DNA of 20,940 bases from contig JAEPMM010000009.1 in NCBI GenBank assembly GCA_017643965.1, positions 1 through 20,940 on the forward strand. Reading direction: 5' to 3'. Every line of letters starts with the position of its first letter. Position 1 is the stretch's first letter. The translations under genes were made by a program, and so were the position numbers. The notes under the pieces are model-generated. The model made no database searches and was not told the DNA's origin. It was given only the letters and a program-made list of their open reading frames with translations. This DNA is from Marinobacter sp. Lineage in GTDB: Bacteria; Pseudomonadota; Gammaproteobacteria; Pseudomonadales; Oleiphilaceae. Shown piece by piece: positions 15,457-20,940 of the stretch.

Positions 15457-16869
15457 TCACACGGCGGCCCGGTGCTCGGTTCGTTGCAGGGCGATGTCCT
15501 TGAGTTCGGCGAAGCTGTCGCGGAAATACCCCATCACGGCGTCGGGGTCGGCGTTGATGTTGCGATCGATGGTGATCCCGAATTGCACCGTGCCGGCGTA
15601 GCTGAAAATGCTCATGCCGATACCGATGTTGCCGCTTTGCGGCACCCAGAACATGGGTTGAACCAGTTTGGCACCAGCCATATAGACGGCTTCCTTCGGG
15701 CCGGGCACGTTGGTAAGCACGGCGGAGGCCTTGTTGCTGAGCAGCGCCAGCGCGCGCCGCTCCAGAATATCCGGGCCACGGCCGAACAGGTCCAGCAGGC
15801 TGTAGGTGACCTGGGCCTGATAGGAGCGCTTGAGACGATTCATGTTCTCCTGCACCTGGCGGAAACGCATCACCGGGTCATTAACCTCCACCGGCAGGCA
15901 CACCAGCACCAGCCCGAACTGGTTGCCCAGGGTTTCGATGGGCTGGCGCAGCGGGCGCAGGTTGAAGGGCACCGCCACGCGGATACCGCAATCCGGAATG
16001 TGTTCGCCGGTCTCCCGGAAGTGCCGTTGCAACGCGCCGGTGGCGGCGCACAGCAGCACGTCGTTGACGCTGCCCCGCAAGGCGCGGCCGCAGAGTTTCA
16101 CCTCTGCCAGACTCAGCGGTTCCGCCCACGCGACCTGTTTGCGACCACACAGTGGCGAGCGCAATCCGGTGTGCGGCTCGAAAGGTGCCAGCCCCAGCTT
16201 GACCAGATCCATGGCGATGTTGCCGGCTGTGGTGGCCAGCTTGAGGGGGTAGTCCGGCTCCTGGCGCAGTGACTGAATAAACAACTGGCTCTGTTCCAGG
16301 GCGGCTTGCCCGCTGTCCAGTACGCGGTTGGTGAAGCGTCGGAGGCTGCTGCCGGGGGTGACTGTTGGTAACACCGGCGGCATCGACAGCCGGCTGAGTT
16401 TGGCTTCCGGGCTTTTGTCGGTCAGTGACAGCAACACCCGTACCAGGGAAATGCCGTCGGCTATGCAATGGTGAATGCGGATCAGCAGGGCGCAGCCACC
16501 TCCGTAATTGTCGATGTAGTGAATCTGCCAGAGCGGCCGGCGTACATCGAGGGAGGTGCTGTTGAGGTCGCTGGTCAGCGCCTGTAACTCATCCTTGCCC
16601 GCGTTGCCGGGCAGCGCGATGCGGTGAATGTGGTTGTCGATATCGAACAGCGGGTCGTCCTGCCAGTACACGCGGTCGCCCTCATGAATGACGCGCTGGC
16701 GGAATCGCTGGAAACACAGGAAACGTTCGTTGAGGGTGCGCTTCAGGCGGTTGATGGCGATGGGCTGATCGAACACCAGCACCGCAGAAATCATCATCGG
16801 GTTGGTGGGGCTGTCCATGCGCAACCAGGAACGATCCACGGCTGACATGGGAGTCTTGCTTTGTGACAT
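15457..16869 (-). CDS. Wax ester synthase/acyl-CoA:diacylglycerol acyltransferase (WS/DGAT)
   Basis: A 470-residue bifunctional acyltransferase that esterifies fatty alcohols or diacylglycerol with acyl-CoA, making wax esters or triacylglycerol as storage lipid. The catalytic motif HHxxxDG is HHCIADG at 133-139. PLW (112-114), ND (269-270, SVNDVLL) and the C-terminal block SNIPGP-like TNVPGPKEAVY are the other family signatures. Hydrophobic surface suggests association with the inner membrane and lipid bodies. GGAGG lies just upstream of the ATG. The gene is inserted between smpB and ssrA on the same strand, and an 8-base tandem repeat lies 58 bases before its start. Marinobacter strains usually have several WS/DGAT paralogues; which one this is cannot be told here. 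Confidence 0.93.
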   Translation of the reverse strand: MSQSKTPMSAVDRSWLRMDSPTNPMMISAVLVFDQPIAINRLKRTLNERFLCFQRFRQRVIHEGDRVYWQDDPLFDIDNHIHRIALPGNAGKDELQALTSDLNSTSLDVRRPLWQIHYIDNYGGGCALLIRIHHCIADGISLVRVLLSLTDKSPEAKLSRLSMPPVLPTVTPGSSLRRFTNRVLDSGQAALEQSQLFIQSLRQEPDYPLKLATTAGNIAMDLVKLGLAPFEPHTGLRSPLCGRKQVAWAEPLSLAEVKLCGRALRGSVNDVLLCAATGALQRHFRETGEHIPDCGIRVAVPFNLRPLRQPIETLGNQFGLVLVCLPVEVNDPVMRFRQVQENMNRLKRSYQAQVTYSLLDLFGRGPDILERRALALLSNKASAVLTNVPGPKEAVYMAGAKLVQPMFWVPQSGNIGIGMSIFSYAGTVQFGITIDRNINADPDAVMGYFRDSFAELKDIALQRTEHRAAV

Positions 16870-16927
16870 GGGGCCTCCGTTCTACGTGCAATCCTTTTGC
16901 CGAACGGACAACGTGCGCACCCTTTTT

Positions 16928-16967
16928 ATCCAGCTATCCAGCTATCCAGCTATCCAGCTATCCAGCT
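16928..16967. repeat. Octanucleotide tandem repeat (ATCCAGCT x5)
   Basis: Five perfect, contiguous copies of ATCCAGCT run from 16928 to 16967. They lie in the 228-base gap between smpB and the WS/DGAT gene, about 58 bases before the WS/DGAT start codon, in the region where its promoter and leader should be. Perfect short repeats of this kind expand and contract by slipped-strand mispairing. Confidence 0.95.
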
Positions 16968-17060
16968 AACTGGCGATCCCTGTGTCCGGGATCCGGGTGG
17001 CCTGTCGGCGGTGAGACCCGAAAGTATAGGCCGATCAGAGCAGGGGGGAAAGAGAATGCA

Positions 17061-17086
17061 GATGCGACATAACCGGATGTCGCATC
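17061..17086 (-). terminator. smpB terminator hairpin
   Basis: GATGCGACAT (17061-17070) and ATGTCGCATC (17077-17086) form a perfect 10-pair stem with a six-base loop. It starts 12 bases after the smpB stop. The tract after the stem on the minus strand is pyrimidine-rich (TGCATTCTCTTTCC) but not a clean U-run. Confidence 0.65.
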
Positions 17087-17097
17087 CGCGATCGGAA

Positions 17098-17577
17098 TCA
17101 GACGTTGGCTTCGCGCAGAATACGCTGTTTCTGTCGGTTCCAGTCGCGCTCTTTTTCGGTGGCGCGCTTGTCGAACAGTTTCTTGCCTTTCACCAGGGCA
17201 ATCTCGCATTTCACCTTGTTCTGTTTCCAGTACAGCGCCAGCGGGATGCAGGTGTAGCCGTCCTGACTCACTTTGCCAACGATCTTGGAGATTTCCTTGG
17301 CGTGCAGCAGCAGTTTGCGGGTGCGCGTCGGATCGGCAATCACGTGGGTGGAGGCTGCAATCAGCGGGGTGAAGTGAGCGCCCAGCAACCAGGCTTCCCC
17401 ATCCTTGAGCAGCACGTAGGCGTCGGTCAGCTGCGCCTTGCCGGCACGCAACGATTTGACTTCCCAGCCCAGCAGGGCCATGCCCGCTTCGTAGCGCTCT
17501 TCAATGTGGTATTCGTGTTTTGCCTTTTTGTTCAGCGCGATGGTACTGCTCTGAGGTGCGGGTTTTTTCTTGCTCAT
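17098..17577 (-). CDS. smpB: SsrA-binding protein SmpB
   Basis: SmpB binds the tRNA-like part of tmRNA and is required for trans-translation; it sits in the decoding centre of stalled ribosomes. The 159-residue product has the family blocks KHEYHIEERYEAGMAL, GWEVKSLRAGKAQLTDAYV, and a basic C-terminal tail ending in DKRATEKERDWNRQKQRILR, which becomes the helix reading the mRNA channel. The frame is open to 17709, but the family begins at MSKKK, giving the ATG at 17577; the Shine-Dalgarno site there is weak (GGAT). It is divergent from the SNF-type transporter across 180 bases, in which a TACAAT at 17724-17729 is the only -10-like hexamer noted. Confidence 0.95.
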   Translation of the reverse strand: MSKKKPAPQSSTIALNKKAKHEYHIEERYEAGMALLGWEVKSLRAGKAQLTDAYVLLKDGEAWLLGAHFTPLIAASTHVIADPTRTRKLLLHAKEISKIVGKVSQDGYTCIPLALYWKQNKVKCEIALVKGKKLFDKRATEKERDWNRQKQRILREANV

Positions 17578-17757
17578 GAATCGATAATCCGGCGTCGGAT
17601 AAAGAATTTGCCGGGCGGTACGCGCTCCGGTAAAACGCGCATTGTAGCCCAGGAGTGCCAGACCGGTCACGAATTCAGCGTGAGGGGCCTCTTCAGTGGT
17701 CGTAGCCACCGTGGCGTATCCGCTACAATGCCAGCCTCAGCTTTTCGGGAACGATGA

Positions 17758-19380
17758 ATGCCTGCACCCTATGAAACCCCGATCGGGTCCTGGACCCGCA
17801 AGTCGACCTTCTTCTGGGCCGCCGTTGGTGCAACGGTGGGTCTTGCCAATCTGTGGCAGTTTCCCTACCTGGCGGGGCAGCACGGCGGTGGCCTGTTCAT
17901 CCTGTTGTACGTCGCCTGCCTGCTGCTGGTAACCTTGCCGCTGATGGTCACCGAAGCGGCGTTGGGGCGGCACTCGCGGCACGGCATTGTGCTGGCGCTG
18001 GACGGTTACATTCGCAGTGCGCGGTGTTCCCGGTGGTGGATGTTTGCCGGGCGTCTGAGCGTGATTGCCGCGTTTCTGGTGCTGTCCTACACGGCGGTGT
18101 TCGGCTCCATTGCACTGGCTTATGTGTTCTATGGTGCGTTCGGGGTCTTCGCCGACGTGGGCCAGGCCGAGGCCACCGCGGTGTTGTCCGATCTGGTGTC
18201 TGACACCCGGGACTACAAGGTGTTCATGGCCTGGCACCTGTTTTTTCTGGTGCTGGTTATCTGGGTTTCCATTCAGGGCGTGGTGCGGGGGCTGGAGCGG
18301 GTTTTCCGCGCTCTGGTGCCGGCGTCACTGATACTGCTCCTCAGCCTGTTCGCCCTGGCGGCGTGGCACGACCGTCTTGACGGCGCGATTTCTGCCATTC
18401 TGCAGTTCCGGCCTGCGGACGTGGGGGCAGACAGCGTCAAGGCCGCTTTGTTTCATGCCTTCTTTACCCTCGGGCTGGGCATGGGGGTGTGGGCGATTTT
18501 TGGTGCCTACACGCCCGCCGGGGTGCGTCTGAAGCGTTCGGTGCTGGCGGTCGTGTTGATGGACACGCTGGTGGCCATTCTGGCCGGCGTGCTGATTTTT
18601 GCCACCGCCACCACCGACGGCAGTTTTGACGGCGAGCGCGGCTTCAGCCTGTTGTTCGTGTCATTGCCGGTGGCGCTGGCGCCGTTGCCCGGGAGCCAGT
18701 TCATTATCGCCGCGGCCTTCCTGCTGGTGGTGCTGGTGGTGTGGACCACCGCGCTGGCCCTGCTGGAACCGGTGGTGGGATGGTTCCGGGAATGGACCGG
18801 TGCTCCCCGCGGGTGGTCGGTGTTCATCATCGGGGTGCTGGTGTGGCTGGCCGGCCTGGTCACCCTGCTGTCGTTCAACCTGTGGTCAGACATCCGTCTG
18901 GCCGGCGGCACTCCGTTCCGCTGGCTGGAGCTGATTACCGGCGGGCTGCTGATTCCCCTGGTGGCTATCCTCATCGCGTTGTTCACCGGCTGGTGCCTGA
19001 CCCGCTCGTTGTCGTTCACCATTATTGGCAACACGCCCTGGTTGTTCGGCCGTATCTGGTACTGGGTGATGCGTTTGGTGCTGCCGGTGGTGGTGGCTTA
19101 CATCGGCATTTCCTACACCCTGTTTTCGCTCGACAACCTCTGTGACAACAATCAGGAAGAAGTGCGTTGGTGTCGCCAGGTGGATCCGGTGGTCGCCGAA
19201 CCGGGCGTCCTCCAGCCCGAGCAGGTTGAGCCGGCGCCGTCTGCTGATCATGGGGTGACGCCGACGCCCGCAGTGGAGGAAGGCAAGCCGCAGCCCGCCC
19301 GGCATGAAGAGGATGCGAAACCGGAACCGATGCCGGAAAAAGCCCCAAAGCAGGGCGATATCCTTTATCATAGCGTCTGA
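17758..19380 (+). CDS. Neurotransmitter:sodium symporter (SNF) family transporter
   Basis: A 540-residue transporter of the NSS/SNF (LeuT-fold) family, which imports amino acids or related solutes with Na+. The TM1 signature reads GATVGLANLWQFPYLAGQHGGG (about 24-45, here split by family comparison): Asn31 matches the Na+-binding Asn, but the usual Arg of WRFPY is Gln34. About eleven to twelve hydrophobic segments follow. After the last segment (about residue 460) is a hydrophilic, proline- and acid-rich tail of some 80 residues that is unusual for this family. An out-of-frame ATG at 17754 overlaps the start and opens a six-codon frame. The Shine-Dalgarno site is weak (GGGA). Substrate cannot be assigned. 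Confidence 0.88.
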   Translation: MPAPYETPIGSWTRKSTFFWAAVGATVGLANLWQFPYLAGQHGGGLFILLYVACLLLVTLPLMVTEAALGRHSRHGIVLALDGYIRSARCSRWWMFAGRLSVIAAFLVLSYTAVFGSIALAYVFYGAFGVFADVGQAEATAVLSDLVSDTRDYKVFMAWHLFFLVLVIWVSIQGVVRGLERVFRALVPASLILLLSLFALAAWHDRLDGAISAILQFRPADVGADSVKAALFHAFFTLGLGMGVWAIFGAYTPAGVRLKRSVLAVVLMDTLVAILAGVLIFATATTDGSFDGERGFSLLFVSLPVALAPLPGSQFIIAAAFLLVVLVVWTTALALLEPVVGWFREWTGAPRGWSVFIIGVLVWLAGLVTLLSFNLWSDIRLAGGTPFRWLELITGGLLIPLVAILIALFTGWCLTRSLSFTIIGNTPWLFGRIWYWVMRLVLPVVVAYIGISYTLFSLDNLCDNNQEEVRWCRQVDPVVAEPGVLQPEQVEPAPSADHGVTPTPAVEEGKPQPARHEEDAKPEPMPEKAPKQGDILYHSV

Positions 19381-19385
19381 AATCG

Positions 19386-19409
19386 GCGGGCCCCGAGTGT
19401 GCCCGCTTT
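19386..19409 (+). terminator. Possible terminator of the SNF-family transporter gene
   Basis: GCGGGC (19386-19391) pairs with GCCCGC (19401-19406), followed by only TTT. It starts 5 bases after the transporter stop. The weak U-tract may allow read-through to ratA. Confidence 0.4.
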
Positions 19410-19451
19410 CACCCCATTTCAGTGAGATTGTCAGCAGGACACCCGCTTCCA

Positions 19452-19898
19452 ATGCCTCATCAGATCGACAAATCGGCCCTGGTCATGCACTCCGCGGAGC
19501 GCATGTTTCACCTGGTCAACGACATCGCCCGTTACCCCGAGTTTCTGCCCTGGTGTGCCGGTGCCGAGATTCATGATCAGGACAGTGAGCAGATCACCGC
19601 GTCACTGGATGTGGCGAAGGGCGGTATCCGCCACCGCCTGACCACCCGCAACCAGATCCTGCTGCCCGATACCATCGAAATGAGTCTGGTGGATGGTCCG
19701 TTCCGCAACCTCAGCGGTCGCTGGCACTTCAAATCCCTGGACGACCAGGCCTGCAAGGTGATTCTTACCCTCGAATTCGAGTTTTCCGGGTCGCTTTCCC
19801 GGATGACCTTCGGACCGGTATTCAGTCAGGCGGCCAATACCATGGTGGATGCGTTCTGTCGCCGTGCAGATGAGGTTTACACTGGAGGTGCGCAATGA
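19452..19898 (+). CDS. ratA: RatA-type START/coenzyme Q-binding protein
   Basis: A 148-residue protein of the RatA/Coq10 family (START-like fold). In E. coli RatA has been described as a toxin that blocks 70S ribosome formation, while the homologue Coq10 binds ubiquinone; the bacterial role is debated. Family features are the N-terminal MPHQIDKSALVMHSAERMF, the block YPEFLPWCAGAEI, and the C-terminal GPVFSQAANTMVDAFCRRA. The start at 19452 matches family N-termini; a GTG at 19422 would add ten residues. Its last bases overlap the rnfH start (ATGA), so the two are translationally coupled, as is common for the ratA-rnfH (yfjG-yfjF) pair. Confidence 0.92.
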   Translation: MPHQIDKSALVMHSAERMFHLVNDIARYPEFLPWCAGAEIHDQDSEQITASLDVAKGGIRHRLTTRNQILLPDTIEMSLVDGPFRNLSGRWHFKSLDDQACKVILTLEFEFSGSLSRMTFGPVFSQAANTMVDAFCRRADEVYTGGAQ

Positions 19899-20176
19899 TT
19901 CAGGTCGAGGTGGCGTTCGCCCGCCCGGACAAGCAGGAAATTATCGGTTTGCAGGTGCCGGAGGGAACCACCGCGCTGGAGGCGGTGAAGCGTTCGGGCA
20001 TTGTTGATGTGTTCCCGGAAATTGATCCGGACAGCAACGATATGGGTATCTTTGGGAAGGTCATCAAGACGCCGGCCAGTCACGAGCTACGCGACGGTGA
20101 TCGGGTGGAACTCTACCGGCCCCTGAAGATAGACCCAAAGCAGGCCCGGCTGAACCGGGCGAAGAAGAAGGACTGA
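19895..20176 (+). CDS. rnfH: RnfH family protein (UPF0125)
   Basis: A 93-residue protein with the RnfH/UPF0125 ubiquitin-like (beta-grasp) pattern: an N-terminal VEVAFARPDKQ strand, GTTALEAVKRSGI helix, and the C-terminal signature LRDGDRVELYRPLKIDPK followed by a basic tail RLNRAKKKD. The biochemical role is unknown; some homologues lie in rnf clusters, but here it is paired with ratA, the commoner setting. The start overlaps the ratA stop by four bases. It converges on bamE with 8 bases between the stops. Confidence 0.93.
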   Translation: MIQVEVAFARPDKQEIIGLQVPEGTTALEAVKRSGIVDVFPEIDPDSNDMGIFGKVIKTPASHELRDGDRVELYRPLKIDPKQARLNRAKKKD

Positions 20177-20184
20177 AGTCGGCC

Positions 20185-20511
20185 TCAGTAGGCCGGTGTC
20201 TCTTCCAGCAGTTGGGCTTCGTAGTGGGAAAACTGGTTGTTGTCGTAATAGACGATTACCCGTTGTTCCTCGATATCACCGCCGCGCCGCTGGAACGTAT
20301 AAATGTAGTATTCCCGGGAAGGATCCACGGGGTTGAGCATCAGCGGGCTTCCCAGCACCGAGTGCACCTGGCTGCGGGACATGCCTTCGGACAGTGATGT
20401 CAGCTCTTCGTCGGTCAGGATGTTGCCTTGCTGGACGTTAATTTTATAAACGCCGGGAAAGGCACAGCCAGTCATGATGAGAGTGAGAATGAGAGCTGTG
20501 AGCTTTTGCAT
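20185..20511 (-). CDS. bamE: Outer membrane assembly lipoprotein BamE (SmpA)
   Basis: BamE is a small outer-membrane lipoprotein of the BAM complex that inserts beta-barrel proteins. The 108-residue product has a lipoprotein signal with lipobox MTGC (lipidated Cys16) and the family core: VYKINVQQGN, then GMSRSQVHSVLGSPL, and YYIYTFQRRGG. Length is typical. It is divergent from fur across 122 bases, a gene order widely conserved in pseudomonads and relatives. A GAGG lies upstream but rather far (about 13 bases) from the ATG. Confidence 0.95.
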   Translation of the reverse strand: MQKLTALILTLIMTGCAFPGVYKINVQQGNILTDEELTSLSEGMSRSQVHSVLGSPLMLNPVDPSREYYIYTFQRRGGDIEEQRVIVYYDNNQFSHYEAQLLEETPAY

Positions 20512-20541
20512 CGCCGGGGGAAATCCTCTATCTTGAAATCG

Positions 20542-20556
20542 CCTGCCAAAGGCAGG
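20542..20556. repeat. Inverted repeat in the bamE-fur intergenic region
   Basis: CCTGCCAAAGGCAGG has two 6-base arms around AAA. It sits about 30 bases upstream of the bamE ATG and 78 bases upstream of fur, so it could be an operator or a short leader hairpin. It does not resemble a Fur box. Confidence 0.5.
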
Positions 20557-20633
20557 TGTGACACGGTATTACCGTCAAAATGCGGCTTCATCATACCCGA
20601 AGCCGTGGGGCACACCAACGAGTGAATAGTAAC

Positions 20634-20940
20634 ATGTCATCTGAAAACGCCGAATTACGAAAAGTCGGTCTGAAAGTGACGCTACCACGCGTAAAGATCT
20701 TCAACATCCTGGAGACTGCGGAAGAGCATCATCTCAGTGCCGAAGATGTGTACAAGAAGCTTCTGGATCAAGGCGATGACGTGGGGCTGGCAACAGTCTA
20801 CCGGGTGCTGACCCAGTTTGAGGCGGCGGGTCTGGTTCTCCGCCACAACTTCGAAGGCGGCCACGCCGTGTTCGAGATGGCTGGCGACGATCACCACGAC
20901 CATATGGTTTGCACCCAGACTGGTGAAGTCGTCGAGTTCG
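20634..20940 (+). CDS. fur: Ferric uptake regulator Fur (3' end outside window)
   Basis: Fur is an Fe(II)-dependent dimeric repressor of iron uptake genes. The first 102 residues are visible: an N-terminal winged-helix DNA-binding domain with LKVTLPRVKIFNIL (13-26), LSAEDVYKKLL (34-44) and GLATVYRVLTQFE (51-63), then the start of the dimerisation domain with the metal-binding HHDHMVC at 87-93. The second Cys of a CxxC zinc knuckle is absent (CTQTGE), as in Pseudomonas-type Fur proteins. The ATG at 20634 matches the family N-terminus; the Shine-Dalgarno site is weak. The frame runs out of the window with no stop. Confidence 0.95.
   Translation, partial: MSSENAELRKVGLKVTLPRVKIFNILETAEEHHLSAEDVYKKLLDQGDDVGLATVYRVLTQFEAAGLVLRHNFEGGHAVFEMAGDDHHDHMVCTQTGEVVEF

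Noticed and set aside
15312..15503. 63-codon plus-strand frame across the tmRNA 5' end
   Set aside because: It overlaps ssrA and the WS/DGAT 3' end on the opposite strand and has no ribosome binding site or motif.
16928..16967. Tandem repeat as a CRISPR array or integration site
   Set aside because: The units are only 8 bases and contiguous with no spacers, and no cas, integrase or transposase genes are present.
20512..20633. Fur box for autoregulation in the fur promoter
   Set aside because: I could not find a convincing GATAATGATAATCATTATC-like 19-base element; the only symmetric site (20542-20556) is GC-rich and unlike it.

Overview
The window is a chromosomal segment of a Gammaproteobacterium, most likely a marine member of the Marinobacter group. 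This is inferred from a high-GC, tightly packed core gene order (smpB, ssrA, ratA-rnfH, bamE, fur), a wax ester synthase/acyl-CoA:diacylglycerol acyltransferase, several sodium-coupled transporters (NhaD, a Na+/Ca2+ exchanger, an SNF-family symporter), Mqo in the malate step, a Pseudomonas-type Fur, and a tmRNA tag reading ANDENYALAA. No mobile element, CRISPR array or tRNA gene is visible.

Layout. 1-1071: msrA (5' end outside the window) and msrB, methionine sulfoxide repair. 1094-2706, minus strand: a SorA/SorB-like pair (Tat-exported molybdenum sulfite dehydrogenase and a monoheme cytochrome c) with a good sigma70 promoter. 2829-3593: a PlsC-like acyltransferase. 3617-5848, minus strand: nhaD and a Na+/Ca2+ exchanger, an apparent two-gene operon. 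6144-7628: mqo, with a structured leader and a very strong Rho-independent terminator. 7793-12816 (perhaps to 13759): a co-directional cluster of an ATP-grasp ligase-like protein (GTG start), a 676-residue protein with a papain-like Cys/His/Asn signature (TTG start), an acetolactate-synthase-type ThDP enzyme, and a lipoprotein with a long helical tail. 13760-14988: convergent exoD-like gene, then mgtC-like gene. 14992-17577, minus strand: ssrA, the WS/DGAT gene and smpB, with an octanucleotide tandem repeat just upstream of the WS/DGAT gene. 17758-19380: SNF-family transporter. 19452-20176: ratA-rnfH. 20185-20511, minus strand: bamE. 20634 to the end: fur, truncated by the window edge.

How the genes fit together. 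The left end is about sulfur oxidation damage and sulfite detoxification; the nhaD/exchanger pair uses and controls the sodium gradient; mqo feeds electrons from malate to quinone. The right end is a translation-quality and envelope core block (tmRNA, SmpB, RatA, BamE, Fur). The most interesting part is the 7.8-12.8 kb cluster: three enzyme types (an amide/peptide bond maker, a likely thiol amide hydrolase or transferase, and a 2-oxoacid carboligase/decarboxylase) downstream of a hard terminator, with no familiar pathway genes around them. It looks like a compact, uncharacterised metabolite or peptide-modification pathway; that function is inference. All coordinates and motifs were read by eye; no database search was possible.
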